DNA from: Lactococcus sp. dk101
Lineage (GTDB): Bacteria > Bacillota > Bacilli > Lactobacillales > Streptococcaceae
Reading direction: 5' to 3'
NCBI RefSeq assembly: GCF_009601055.1
Contig: NZ_WITI01000002.1
Span: forward strand, 248,001 to 312,000
DNA length: 64,000 nt
The notes beneath the pieces were generated by a model. It did no database searches, was not told where the DNA came from, and was given only the letters and a program-made list of their open reading frames with translations. Shown piece after piece: positions 1 to 8,758 of the stretch. Position 1 is the stretch's first letter. Every line of letters begins with the position of its first letter. The translations under genes and the position numbers were made by a program.

Positions 1-104
1 GATTAACGTGAAGTCTTATCTCCTTGTTATTTTTGGAATATCTTTCGCATTCTACTGTATTCAAACCATTGTCAGATATAGAAAATCAAAGGAGGAGAGA
101 AATC

Positions 105-332
105 ATGACATTTGAATTAAAAAACGGACAGGTTCATGCTTATTGGTTTACTTTGATTGCAACCCGATTTGTCAAGACGATTGGTCAGTTTGACCCCGAG
201 TACAATGAAAAAATCAATCTTATTCTTTCAGATTTGCAAAATCAAGGTTATGAAATCATTGATGTCAAGCTTGTCTCTGGATATTCACAGGGGCTGGATA
301 GTCTTGTTCGGACGCTTATTTTATACAAATAA
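105..332 (+). CDS. Hypothetical protein, 75 aa
   Basis: A small soluble-looking protein that I do not recognise. ATG 105 is chosen over an in-frame ATG at 24 because GGAGGAG at 91-97 lies seven bases upstream of 105, whereas the longer start has no ribosome site. There is no signal peptide or membrane segment. The sequence alternates charged and hydrophobic residues and contains LQNQGYEIIDVKL, a pattern also seen in small DUF4177-like proteins, but that likeness is too weak to name a family. It is followed at once by an intrinsic terminator, so it ends a transcript that probably starts outside the window or within the first 100 bases. Confidence 0.6.
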   Translation: MTFELKNGQVHAYWFTLIATRFVKTIGQFDPEYNEKINLILSDLQNQGYEIIDVKLVSGYSQGLDSLVRTLILYK

Positions 333-339
333 AAGATAT

Positions 340-370
340 AAAATCATCGGTAATGCGATGGTTTTATTTT
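340..370 (+). terminator. Intrinsic terminator after the 75-aa ORF
   Basis: Inverted repeat AAAATCATCG (340-349) and CGATGGTTTT (356-365) with a six-base loop, followed by a T-rich tract. It separates the small ORF from the hom promoter. Confidence 0.75.
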
Positions 371-414
371 AGATGACGAATAGACAGAATATTTTAGAGA
401 GTTTAGAAAAAATA

Positions 415-423
415 TGGTAAAAT
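415..423 (+). promoter_or_regulatory. Extended -10 promoter of hom, apparently leaderless
   Basis: TGGTAAAAT at 415-423 is an extended -10 element (TG, one base, TAAAAT). Seven bases downstream is the ATG at 430, so the expected transcription start coincides with the start codon. No Shine-Dalgarno sequence lies upstream of 424 or 430. No good -35 hexamer is present at the usual spacing, as is common for extended -10 promoters. Confidence 0.55.
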
Positions 424-429
424 ATGAAC

Positions 430-1704
430 ATGAAAAAAATAAAAATTGCTTTGCTAGGCTTTGGCACGGTTGGCCGAGCGACCTATGAATTATTACAAAT
501 GAATACGGCAGAAATCGCTGAAAAAACGGGACTAGAACTGGAACTGACCAAGGTTTTGGTCAGAGATTTGAGCAAGTCTTATCCTGTGAGTAAGCGTCTT
601 TTGACGACTGATTTTAATGACATCTTGAATGACCCTCAAATTGAGCTAGTGATTGAGTTAATCGGCGGGATTGAACCTGCCAGCAGCTATATTTTGGCGG
701 CATTGCGTGCAAAAAAACACGTCGTAACAGCTAATAAAGCGGCAGTTGCCGCAAATTATGCTGCCTTTATCGAGACCTCCCGTCAAAATAAGGTCATGCT
801 ACGCTTTGAGGCCTCAGTTGCTGGTGGAATTCCTGTTTTGGACGCCTTGCAAGCCCCTTTGAATTCCAATCAGATTGAAGAAGTGTCAGGTATTGTCAAC
901 GGCACAACCAATTATATTTTGACCCAGATGGTCGAGCAGCAGCAATCTTATCAAGCAGCACTTGCGCGTGCTCAGGAAAAAGGCTTTGCGGAAACGGATC
1001 CGACTGCTGATGTCGAAGGGATTGACTCGGCCAACAAATTGGCGATTTTGATGGCGCTGGCTTTTTCTGAATTGGTCAGTGTTGACGCCATTCCGACCAC
1101 AGGTATTTCCAACTTGTCCTCACTTGACACGATCCAAGCGGAAAAATTGGGCTACAAAATAAAACTGCTGGCAACCACCAAAAAAGTGGGCCAACAGCTT
1201 CAGGCAAGTGTCCAGCCCACTTTGGTTGCCAGTTGGCACATGTTGGCAGCGGTGGCCAATGAATTTAATGCCATTCACATTCGCGGTAATGCTGTTGGGG
1301 ATTTGCTTTTTTACGGAAAAGGAGCTGGCGGACTTCCAACTGCGAGTGCAGTCATGGGCGATATGATTGAGATTGCCAATGCCATTGAAAAAAATGCGGC
1401 TTTTGACAGTTATATCAATAAGGTTTCGGCCAGTCAGTTGACGTACATTGGCGAGGGCTTCAATCGATATTATCTTCGTTTGACAGGACTCAATAAGGCA
1501 GGAACGCTGGGAAAAATCACAACCATTTTTGGACAATTTGGCATTTCCATCGAGTCAATCAGCCAAGAAAGTGAAGAAATGCAAGCGTCCATGATTTTCA
1601 TCATCAATGAAATCAACCGCACACAACTTGATGACGCGCTTGACGCCTTGCTTTTGCTAGCAGAAGTTACATCAATCGATAGCGTTTTACGTGTGCTAGA
1701 CTAA
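430..1704 (+). CDS. hom: Homoserine dehydrogenase
   Basis: NAD(P)-dependent reduction of aspartate semialdehyde to homoserine, the branch point towards threonine and methionine. An N-terminal Rossmann motif (LLGFGTVGRAT, about residues 8-18) is followed by the catalytic domain with SVAGGIPVL and GIVNGTTNYIL, and by a C-terminal ACT-like domain from about residue 345 (AGTLGKITTIFGQFGISIESI). The length of about 424 aa is normal for the Gram-positive type with a regulatory tail. Two ATGs compete (424 and 430). I prefer 430 because the -10 box places the RNA 5' end there. It heads hom-thrC-thrB, 26 bases before thrC, so the three genes are probably one transcript. Confidence 0.95.
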   Translation: MKKIKIALLGFGTVGRATYELLQMNTAEIAEKTGLELELTKVLVRDLSKSYPVSKRLLTTDFNDILNDPQIELVIELIGGIEPASSYILAALRAKKHVVTANKAAVAANYAAFIETSRQNKVMLRFEASVAGGIPVLDALQAPLNSNQIEEVSGIVNGTTNYILTQMVEQQQSYQAALARAQEKGFAETDPTADVEGIDSANKLAILMALAFSELVSVDAIPTTGISNLSSLDTIQAEKLGYKIKLLATTKKVGQQLQASVQPTLVASWHMLAAVANEFNAIHIRGNAVGDLLFYGKGAGGLPTASAVMGDMIEIANAIEKNAAFDSYINKVSASQLTYIGEGFNRYYLRLTGLNKAGTLGKITTIFGQFGISIESISQESEEMQASMIFIINEINRTQLDDALDALLLLAEVTSIDSVLRVLD

Positions 1705-1730
1705 AATTATAAAGATTTAATGAGGAAAAA

Positions 1731-3125
1731 ATGAAATTTACATCCACAAGAAATGACAAAATCAGAGTGTCAGCGGCCCAAGCAATCGTAAAGGGATTGG
1801 CAGAAGACGGTGGTCTATACGTCCCTTGTCAATTTCCAACTGTCAGTACTGACGAATTTTTGGGGCTTGATTATGAGAAAACAGCCCTACTTATCTTATC
1901 CAAGTATTTACCTGAATATGAAGATTTAGCAGGTCTAATCCATGCGGCCTATCAAGCGGCTTTGCCAGTCAAGTTGTCAGCGCTGACAGAAAATCAAACG
2001 GTCTTAGAGCTGTTCCACGGCAAGTCTGCAGCTTTTAAAGATGTGGCATTGCAGCTGCTCCCTTATCTTTTGACGGCTTCACTCAAGCAAGTCAAGGAAG
2101 AGCGAAAAGCAGTCATTTTAACGGCCACCTCAGGAGATACAGGTTCTGCTGCCATGTCAGGCTTTTCAAATGTCGCACAGACCGAAGTCATCGTCTTTTA
2201 TCCTGAAGTCGGTATTAGCCCGATGCAACGCCTACAGATGACCACGCAATCCGCACCAAATGTTCATGCCGTAGCAGTCCGAGGAAATTTTGATGACGCA
2301 CAACGAGCAGTCAAGGGAATTCTGCAAGATCACGATTTTGCAGCACAATTTAGTGCAAGCTCATTTTTCAGCTCTGCCAATTCAATCAATTTTGGACGCT
2401 TATTACCACAAATCGTTTATTATTTCTGGGCATACAGTCAACTTGTCAGTGTTGACAAGATCAAAGTTGGAGAAAAGGTTAATTTTTCTGTCCCAACAGG
2501 AAATTTTGGAGACATTTTAGCAGGTTATTATGCCAAACAAATGGGGCTTCCAGTCGGAAAGCTGATTTGTGCAACCAATAAAAATTCGGTTTTATATGAT
2601 GTCTTGACAAATGGAACTTATGACCGCAAACGTGAATTTTATGTGACCAACAGTCCCTCAATGGATATTTTAGTCTCTTCCAATTTTGAGCGTTTGATTT
2701 ATCATTTGGGCGGAAGTGCGCTCGCCAAAGCGACGCAAGAAGAACTTGCAACGAGTGGAAAATACACACTTCCTCAAGCTGTTTTTGAGGCTTTACGCGA
2801 AACTTTTGCGACTGAAAAATGTGATGATCAAGAGACAGAAATGGCGATTGCAAATGTAGCTAAGATGGAAAATTACCTGCTTGATCCTCACTCGGCCATT
2901 GCTTATGAAGCAAGTCAAAAACTTGATTTGTCAGGACATACGGTCATTTTGGCAACTGCGTCGCCTTATAAATTTGCGAAAACTGTTGAGCAAGCAACGG
3001 GTGAAAAATTATCGCTTGCAGGTCAACCAAAAGCCTTGTCAGGACTGACAGAACGCCCAATCACGCAAACGCGAATTGCGGACATCACGCAACTCAAAGC
3101 AACAATCGAGGATATTTTATGTTGA
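1731..3125 (+). CDS. thrC: Threonine synthase
   Basis: PLP enzyme converting O-phosphohomoserine to threonine. The start is supported by GAGGAAAAA just upstream. Family signature LFHGKSAAFKDVALQLLP (about residues 96-113) carries the PLP lysine, and the phosphate-binding segment ATSGDTGSAA lies near residue 130. At 464 aa it matches the long ThrC class. It overlaps thrB by 7 bases, implying translational coupling. The coding sequence holds three exact copies of the GTCAGNNCTGAC palindrome described in the findings. Confidence 0.95.
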   Translation: MKFTSTRNDKIRVSAAQAIVKGLAEDGGLYVPCQFPTVSTDEFLGLDYEKTALLILSKYLPEYEDLAGLIHAAYQAALPVKLSALTENQTVLELFHGKSAAFKDVALQLLPYLLTASLKQVKEERKAVILTATSGDTGSAAMSGFSNVAQTEVIVFYPEVGISPMQRLQMTTQSAPNVHAVAVRGNFDDAQRAVKGILQDHDFAAQFSASSFFSSANSINFGRLLPQIVYYFWAYSQLVSVDKIKVGEKVNFSVPTGNFGDILAGYYAKQMGLPVGKLICATNKNSVLYDVLTNGTYDRKREFYVTNSPSMDILVSSNFERLIYHLGGSALAKATQEELATSGKYTLPQAVFEALRETFATEKCDDQETEMAIANVAKMENYLLDPHSAIAYEASQKLDLSGHTVILATASPYKFAKTVEQATGEKLSLAGQPKALSGLTERPITQTRIADITQLKATIEDILC

Positions 3126-4003
3126 AAAAAATAATTGTGCCAGCCACATCAGCCAATCTCGGCTGTGGTTTTGACTCAATCGGCCTTGCGGTCAGCGCTT
3201 ATCTGGAAGTTGAGATTTTAGAAGCTGCTGACAAATGGCAAATTGACCATGCCTTCAAAAATCTGCCAACCGATCAGTCCAATCTCATCATAGAAACGGC
3301 CCTCAAACTCATTCCCGAATTGCCACCACATCATCTGAAAATGACCAGCCAAATTCCGCTAGAGCATGGCCTTGGTTCAAGTTCCTCAGCAATCGTGGCA
3401 GGAATAAAATTAGCGCTGGCGATTTCAGGACGTGAGCTATCGATGGCAGAACAAGTCGATTTTGCCTGTCAAATCGAAGGGCATCCAGATAACGTGGTTC
3501 CAGCTTTGCTCGGTGGACTTCAAGTCGCGTCTTACGATGAAACTTCAGGCAGTTGTCATTTTATCAGCCTGCCGGTGCCGGACTGTAAGTTGTTAGCTTT
3601 CGTACCAGATTATTCCTTGTCAACTCGGACAGCACGTTCTGTTTTGCCAGACTATTACAGCCGTAGCCAAGCTGCGCTTGCTTCATCGAAAGCAAACGTT
3701 TTGGTGGCAAGTTTGGCACAAGGGCAATTAAAAAAAGCAGGGCAGATGATGGAAACCGACCGTTTTCATGAAAATTATCGGTCAGCCTTGGTACCAGAAC
3801 TGGCAGAAATTCGTCAGCTCGGACAGGTTCATCAAGCTTATGCAACTTATTTGTCAGGGGCTGGCTCAACCATCATGACTTGGATTTCAGCAAGCGATTT
3901 GCCAGCATTTGAAACAGCGCTACAAGCATATCAAAAAACACATGCGGGACAGCTCTTATTGCTCGAAGTTGATTCTAGTGGCGCAAAAATTTGTGAAAAA
4001 TAA
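3119..4003 (+). CDS. thrB: Homoserine kinase
   Basis: GHMP-family kinase phosphorylating homoserine, feeding ThrC. The N-terminus (IIVPATSANLGCGFDSIGLA) and the ATP-binding glycine/serine loop (LEHGLGSSSSAIVAG, about residues 82-96) are intact, as is the C-terminal GAG motif (YLSGAGSTIM). The length of 294 aa is typical. It starts inside the end of thrC (7-base overlap) and is the last gene of the operon. The transcript is closed by the convergent terminator at 4002-4027, shared with the aspartokinase gene on the other strand. Confidence 0.95.
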   Translation: MLKKIIVPATSANLGCGFDSIGLAVSAYLEVEILEAADKWQIDHAFKNLPTDQSNLIIETALKLIPELPPHHLKMTSQIPLEHGLGSSSSAIVAGIKLALAISGRELSMAEQVDFACQIEGHPDNVVPALLGGLQVASYDETSGSCHFISLPVPDCKLLAFVPDYSLSTRTARSVLPDYYSRSQAALASSKANVLVASLAQGQLKKAGQMMETDRFHENYRSALVPELAEIRQLGQVHQAYATYLSGAGSTIMTWISASDLPAFETALQAYQKTHAGQLLLLEVDSSGAKICEK

Positions 4004-4027
4004 AAAAATCCTCAAAAGGATTTTTTT
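4002..4027. terminator. Bidirectional terminator between thrB and lysC
   Basis: Eleven-base stem AAAAAAATCCT / AGGATTTTTTT with a four-base loop. The A and T tails give a usable U-run in both directions, serving the two convergent genes. Confidence 0.85.
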
Positions 4028-4029
4028 GT

Positions 4030-5382
4030 TTAAATTTCATAGAAAAATTCGTCATAAATGGCACGTAAGGCTTCTTTTTCATCTTTTGATTTGAGGATAA
4101 ACATGAGTGACACTTCACTTGAACCTTGTGAAATCATGGCAATGCTAATGCCGTGAACTGCAAGCGCGCGAGCGGCACGAGCAGCAACACCAGCGTGTTC
4201 TTTCATGTCCTCGCCAACCATCATAATGATTGAAAAATCATGCTCCACATAGAGTTCGTCAGGGTGTAAAGACTCGGTCAATTTTTCAACAAGGATTTTT
4301 TCAACCTGCTTGTTCAGATATTTTTCTCGCACAATGACCGACATGTCATCAATTCCAGTAGGCATATGTTCAAAACGAATGTCCAAATCTTCAAGACCAG
4401 ATAATACACGACGTCCGAAACCAACTTCGCGATTCATCAGATATTTATTGATATAAATTGATGCAAAACCAGAACTCGAAGCAATCCCAACAACAGGCGC
4501 ACCTTTTGTTTCACGTTTGGGAACAATGCGTGTGCCGGGGTGGTCTGGATTGTTCGTGTTCTTAATGACCAAAGGAACATTGGCACGGTAAGCAGGAACT
4601 AAAGCTTCGTCATGGAGGACAGAGAAGCCAGAATAAGCCAGTTCACGCATTTCGCGGTAAGTCAGCTCGGTGATTGAGTGCGGGTTTTTGATAATGCCAG
4701 GGTGTGCCGCAAAAATGCCGTCCACATCGGTGAAATTTTCATAACCGTCAGCTCTGACACCTGCCGCCAAAATAGAACCCGTAATGTCAGAACCACCACG
4801 TGAAAATGTACATACGTCGCCCTTTTCAGTAACTCCAAAAAAGCCTGGAACCACTAAAATTTCATCTAAAGCACCCAAATAGTTAATTTTGGCATAAGAA
4901 GAACTCAGCAAACGTGCATTTGAAGGAATGTCAGAAACAATAATTCCAGCATCTGCTGGATGAACATAACGGCAATTTAAGCCCTGTTCTTTAAAATATT
5001 CAGCAATGAGAAGCGCATTATTATTTTCGCCCGCTGCCAAAAATGTATCATAAGTAAAACGGTTTTTAAGGTCTAAAGTGGCCAAATTTAAGATGTTACG
5101 CTTGATGTCAGTAATGACAGAACCACTCATTCCTAAACTGTTAAAGATGGACTGGTAACGCTCGATTATCCAGTCTTGATGCAACTTTAAATCGTCCTTA
5201 TTTTTATAAGCATTGTAATAGGCAATCAAAGCATCAGTTACTTTTGTGTCTTCTTTTGTCCGTTTTCCTGGTGCAGAAACGACAACGATTTTGCGGTCCG
5301 GATCGCTTTTTACAATATGATAAACTTTTTCGATTTGTTCAGCGGAAGCAAGTGAAGAACCTCCAAATTTTACAACTTTCAT
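4030..5382 (-). CDS. lysC: Aspartokinase (monofunctional, feedback-type with ACT domains)
   Basis: Phosphorylates aspartate, the first step of the lysine/threonine/methionine family. N-terminal KFGGSSLAS (residues 5-13) is the kinase signature, and GRGGSD-type substrate loop appears as FSRGGSDITGS. The C-terminal third contains paired ACT regions (MSVIVREKYL and SIIMMVGEDM stretches). It is 450 aa and lacks a homoserine dehydrogenase domain. The start at 5382 has AAGGAAAAAT upstream on the minus strand. Lactococcal databases often call this gene thrA. It has its own promoter with a CodY-like box and faces hom-thrC-thrB. Confidence 0.93.
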   Translation of the reverse strand: MKVVKFGGSSLASAEQIEKVYHIVKSDPDRKIVVVSAPGKRTKEDTKVTDALIAYYNAYKNKDDLKLHQDWIIERYQSIFNSLGMSGSVITDIKRNILNLATLDLKNRFTYDTFLAAGENNNALLIAEYFKEQGLNCRYVHPADAGIIVSDIPSNARLLSSSYAKINYLGALDEILVVPGFFGVTEKGDVCTFSRGGSDITGSILAAGVRADGYENFTDVDGIFAAHPGIIKNPHSITELTYREMRELAYSGFSVLHDEALVPAYRANVPLVIKNTNNPDHPGTRIVPKRETKGAPVVGIASSSGFASIYINKYLMNREVGFGRRVLSGLEDLDIRFEHMPTGIDDMSVIVREKYLNKQVEKILVEKLTESLHPDELYVEHDFSIIMMVGEDMKEHAGVAARAARALAVHGISIAMISQGSSEVSLMFILKSKDEKEALRAIYDEFFYEI

Positions 5383-5422
5383 GATTTTTCCTTATATTCA
5401 ATATAATAAATGCTACTCAATT

Positions 5423-5451
5423 ATTATAGCCATTTTTCAGAAAAATTACAA
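5423..5451 (-). promoter_or_regulatory. lysC promoter with an embedded CodY-like box
   Basis: On the minus strand TTGTAA (5446-5451) and TATAAT (5423-5428) are 17 bases apart. The sequence between and overlapping them, 5432-5446, matches the lactococcal CodY box AATTTTCWGAAAATT at 13 of 15 positions. That placement predicts repression of aspartokinase when branched-chain amino acids and GTP are plentiful. Confidence 0.6.
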
Positions 5452-5545
5452 TTAAAGACAACAGGGGAGCTGAGAAAAATGAGGGTTCGAAATCAATTTA
5501 TTCCTTTTGAAAAATTTAAAAAAAGAATAGTTTTTTTGATAAAAG

Positions 5546-5580
5546 TACGACGCCCCAATATGGTCGTATTTTGGTATAAT
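5546..5580 (+). promoter_or_regulatory. Extended -10 promoter with inverted repeat upstream of the HAD gene
   Basis: TGGTATAAT at 5572-5580 is a strong extended -10 box. The inverted repeat TACGAC-N11-GTCGTA (5546-5551 and 5563-5568) lies directly upstream over the -35 position and looks like an operator. The expected start of transcription is at the ATG 5587. Confidence 0.5.
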
Positions 5581-5586
5581 AGAGAC

Positions 5587-6237
5587 ATGAAAAATTTTAA
5601 AGCAGTCATATTTGATATGGACGGTGTCCTTGTTGATACAGAACATTATTACATGAAACAAAGAGAAGCCTTTTTTGGTGGGCAGGGGATTTCGATTTCA
5701 CATCTGAAGAATGCTGATTTTATTGGCCGAAATCTAAAAGAAATGTGGCCTGAAATATTGCTTGACGACTACGAAGAAGATAAAGCCATGGCCCTTCAAA
5801 AAGCCTACGAAATTAAGAAACATGCAACGCCATTGCCTTATGAAGAGCTCTTATTTCCTGATGTCAAACCTTTGCTTGCCTATTTGAAAGCCAATCACAT
5901 CAAGATGGCTATCGCATCAAGTTCTAGTATGCAGGACATTGAAACCTGTATCGAAAAGCATGATTTGGCTCAGTACTTTTCAGCACTTTATTCGGGTCGG
6001 AATTTTGCAGCTTCAAAACCAAATCCAGCCATATATAAGGCAGCAATCAAGGGCTTTGATTTGTTACCAGAAGAAGCTTTGATTATCGAAGACTCACAAA
6101 ATGGCATTGCGGCAGGAAAAGACGCAGGTGCAACAGTATATGCCATTGCTGACGAACGTTTTGGCATGAATCAGGTCAGAGCTGACAAAAGAATGCCCAA
6201 TTTGACTGCGGTTTTAGCCCAGCTTAAAAGTGAATAA
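5587..6237 (+). CDS. HAD-superfamily sugar-phosphatase / beta-phosphoglucomutase-like protein
   Basis: A 216-aa haloacid-dehalogenase protein. Motif I is FDMDGVLVDTE with nucleophile Asp10 and acid/base Asp12. Motif II appears as IASSSS, motif III as SKPNPAIY, and motif IV as IIEDSQNGIAAG. The helical cap follows motif I (subclass C1), as in beta-phosphoglucomutase and small sugar-phosphate phosphatases, but the substrate cannot be fixed from sequence. An upstream in-frame ATG at 5410 exists, but the segment 5410-5586 contains the promoter and codes nothing recognisable, so the start is set at 5587. No ribosome site is present, consistent with a leaderless mRNA. Confidence 0.85.
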   Translation: MKNFKAVIFDMDGVLVDTEHYYMKQREAFFGGQGISISHLKNADFIGRNLKEMWPEILLDDYEEDKAMALQKAYEIKKHATPLPYEELLFPDVKPLLAYLKANHIKMAIASSSSMQDIETCIEKHDLAQYFSALYSGRNFAASKPNPAIYKAAIKGFDLLPEEALIIEDSQNGIAAGKDAGATVYAIADERFGMNQVRADKRMPNLTAVLAQLKSE

Positions 6238-6284
6238 AAGACAGTAAAAAATATGGTCTTAGCCTTTAAGTTTGTCTCGTCCTA

Positions 6285-6293
6285 TGGTAAAAT
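6285..6293 (+). promoter_or_regulatory. Promoter of the gdpP-rplI-dnaB operon
   Basis: TGGTAAAAT extended -10 box, with the expected start near 6300 and a short leader carrying TAGGAG before the gdpP ATG at 6316. Confidence 0.55.
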
Positions 6294-6315
6294 AGATTAA
6301 ATATAGGAGTATGAT

Positions 6316-8280
6316 ATGAATTTTATAAAACGTTTTTCATCAAGAACCATTATCATTATCATGATATGTGTTCAAATTCTTGAAACTTTATTCGTCATTT
6401 TCTCAGGTTCTAGATATATCGCACTTGCCTATCTTTTTGTGCTTAATGTAATTATGACATTTCTTTTGATTTTTCAATCGAAAAATTATGAATTAAGAAG
6501 GCATGATTTTATTCGTAAAATCAACGATGATGCTGAGAATTCATTGAATGCCACGCTCGACAATATGCCCATTGGTGTCATCAGATATAATGAACAAACA
6601 CTTGAGCCAGAATGGTTCAATCCTTATATTGACATGATTTATAAGGGCATTGAAAAAGTCATTGATCGCTCTGACATCAAGCTGATTTTGAAAAAGAAAC
6701 TTGAAGATCTCTATGTGACCATTGGCAATCAAAAATACGTGGTCAATGTTGATGAAGAAAAACACTTGATTTACTTGATTGATGCCACAAAAGAAGTTGC
6801 ATTCCGTACAGATTTCAATGACAGTCGTGCCGTAATTGGTGCTATTTATGTTGACAATTACGATGATGCGACAGATTTGATTTCAGACAGTGAACGCACC
6901 GTCATCAACAACTTTATCGCAAGCTTCTTAGAAGAATTTTCTGCCAAGTATGCTTTTTATCTGCGTCGTATTTCGAGCAGTCGTTATTTCTTTTTCTGCG
7001 ACTATCGTATTTTAGACCAACTGATTAAAGATAAATTTGAAGTACTCAAAGATTTTAGAACCAAATCAACGGAAAAAGAAATTCCATTGACCTTATCCAT
7101 TGGTGTTTCTTATGGTTGGGAAGATTTTCCAAATATCGGAAAAGTAGCCATGAATAATCTTGAATTGGCTCAAGTCCGTGGGGGCGACCAAGTGGTCTTG
7201 CGTGAAAATTCTGCTCAAGCACGTCCCGTTTATTTTGGGGGCAATTCAGAAAGTCGGACGCAAAAAAGTAGAACGCGTGCAAGAGCAATTTCAACGGCGC
7301 TTCGTACTATTGTTACTGAAGCTGAAGACATCTTTATTGTTGGCCATCGGTTTACCGACATGGACGCTTTGGGCGCTGCCATTGCCATGAAAGTTTTTGC
7401 CAATATGACAGGAAAAGAAGCCTTTGTCGTCTATGATGAAAAGCAGCTTTTATCTGATGTGGAACGTGCCATTGAAAAAATGAATGAAAGTGCAGACGGT
7501 TATACACATATCGTCAAACTTGAAACGGCGCAACGCTTGAAAAAACCAAATTCATTGTTGATTATGGTTGACCACTCAAAGCCAAGTCAAACACTAGATT
7601 TTGACTTTTATAAATCCTTTGAAAAAGTGGTTGTCATTGACCATCACCGTCGTGATGATGATTTCCCAGAACAAGCCCTCTTGTCTTATATTGAGTCAAG
7701 TGCCAGCTCAGCGAGTGAATTGACAGTAGAAATCCTCCAATTCCATGACAACAATCGTCGCCGTATGTCAACGATTGAAGCAAGTATCGCACTTGCTGGT
7801 ATCGAAATGGATACGAAAAACTTTACCAAGGCAACGACAGCAAGAACCTTTGAAGCTGCAGCTTATCTGCGCTCTCGTGGGGCAGATAATGACTTGATTA
7901 AAGTAATTATGGCAACAGATTTTGATAAATATAAAATTGTGAATGAAATTGTGATTAACTCTGAAATGATTTTCCCAGGCATTGTTTTAGGAATGGGACT
8001 TAACAATCAGAAATATGATAATATTTCAACAGCCAAAGCTGCGGACACCATGCTTGATATGGCAGGCGTAACTGCTTCGTTTGCCTTGACCATGCATACC
8101 AATGGTTTTATTTCGATTTCGGCGCGCTCTCGCAACGGTTTCAATGTACAAACCATTATGGAACAAATGGGCGGTGGCGGACATTTCAATAATGCTGCAA
8201 CGCAGATTTATGAACGCACCATTCCAGAAGTTAAAGCCGATCTCATTCGCTTACTCGAAGAACGCTTAGCAAATAATTAA
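6316..8280 (+). CDS. gdpP: Cyclic-di-AMP phosphodiesterase GdpP
   Basis: Membrane-anchored enzyme hydrolysing c-di-AMP, which sets cell-wall and potassium/osmotic homeostasis. There are two membrane helices in the first about 60 residues, a PAS-like domain at about 80-150, a degenerate GGDEF domain at about 170-300, then a DHH domain with VGHRFTDMDALGAAIAM and VDHHRRDDD, and a DHHA1 domain ending in GGGGHFNNAATQ. All metal ligands appear present. The length of 654 aa is normal. It is first in an operon with rplI (24 bases downstream) and the replicative helicase gene, the classic Firmicute order. Confidence 0.95.
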   Translation: MNFIKRFSSRTIIIIMICVQILETLFVIFSGSRYIALAYLFVLNVIMTFLLIFQSKNYELRRHDFIRKINDDAENSLNATLDNMPIGVIRYNEQTLEPEWFNPYIDMIYKGIEKVIDRSDIKLILKKKLEDLYVTIGNQKYVVNVDEEKHLIYLIDATKEVAFRTDFNDSRAVIGAIYVDNYDDATDLISDSERTVINNFIASFLEEFSAKYAFYLRRISSSRYFFFCDYRILDQLIKDKFEVLKDFRTKSTEKEIPLTLSIGVSYGWEDFPNIGKVAMNNLELAQVRGGDQVVLRENSAQARPVYFGGNSESRTQKSRTRARAISTALRTIVTEAEDIFIVGHRFTDMDALGAAIAMKVFANMTGKEAFVVYDEKQLLSDVERAIEKMNESADGYTHIVKLETAQRLKKPNSLLIMVDHSKPSQTLDFDFYKSFEKVVVIDHHRRDDDFPEQALLSYIESSASSASELTVEILQFHDNNRRRMSTIEASIALAGIEMDTKNFTKATTARTFEAAAYLRSRGADNDLIKVIMATDFDKYKIVNEIVINSEMIFPGIVLGMGLNNQKYDNISTAKAADTMLDMAGVTASFALTMHTNGFISISARSRNGFNVQTIMEQMGGGGHFNNAATQIYERTIPEVKADLIRLLEERLANN

Positions 8281-8304
8281 AAAATAGATAGTGGAGAAAA
8301 TAAA

Positions 8305-8757
8305 ATGAAAGTCGTATTTTTACAAGATGTAAAAGGACAAGGAAAAAAAGGCCAAATCAAAGAAGTCCCTTCAGGATATGCACAAAATTTCTTGTTTAAG
8401 AAAAGTTTAGCTAAAGAAGCAACAAATGCTGCCGTTTCACAAGTTGAAGGACAAGAAAAAGCCCGTATCAAAGAAGAAGCTGAACAGTTGGCAGCAGCAA
8501 AAGTTTTGAAAGAACAACTTGAAAAAGACGATGTGATTGTTGAAATCGGAATGAAGGTTGGCCAAACAGGTCATACTTTTGGAGCCGTTGATAAGGCAGA
8601 CATTGCTAAAGCACTCAAAGTTCAATACGATGTTGAAATCGATAAACGTAAAATCCAACTCAACAACAAATTGCAAGCCTTGGGAACAAAAGATGTTCCG
8701 ATCAAATTGCACCGCGATGTGACAGCAACAATCAAAGTTAGAATCGGCGAGAAATAA
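8305..8757 (+). CDS. rplI: 50S ribosomal protein L9
   Basis: Binds 23S rRNA domain V and bridges two globular ends by a long helix. The N-terminal signature [20 protein letters not shown] and the following [13 protein letters not shown] are diagnostic. The central helix (residues about 45-75) is rich in Glu, Lys and Ala. At 150 aa it is full length. It lies between gdpP and dnaB; its stop is one base before the dnaB ATG, so helicase translation is probably coupled to it. Confidence 0.97.
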   Translation: MKVVFLQDVKGQGKKGQIKEVPSGYAQNFLFKKSLAKEATNAAVSQVEGQEKARIKEEAEQLAAAKVLKEQLEKDDVIVEIGMKVGQTGHTFGAVDKADIAKALKVQYDVEIDKRKIQLNNKLQALGTKDVPIKLHRDVTATIKVRIGEK

Positions 8758-8758
8758 G

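Noticed and set aside
332-430. A T-box or threonine attenuator before hom
   Set aside because: The space between terminator and start is about 60 bases and holds no leader peptide, specifier stem or T-box sequence.
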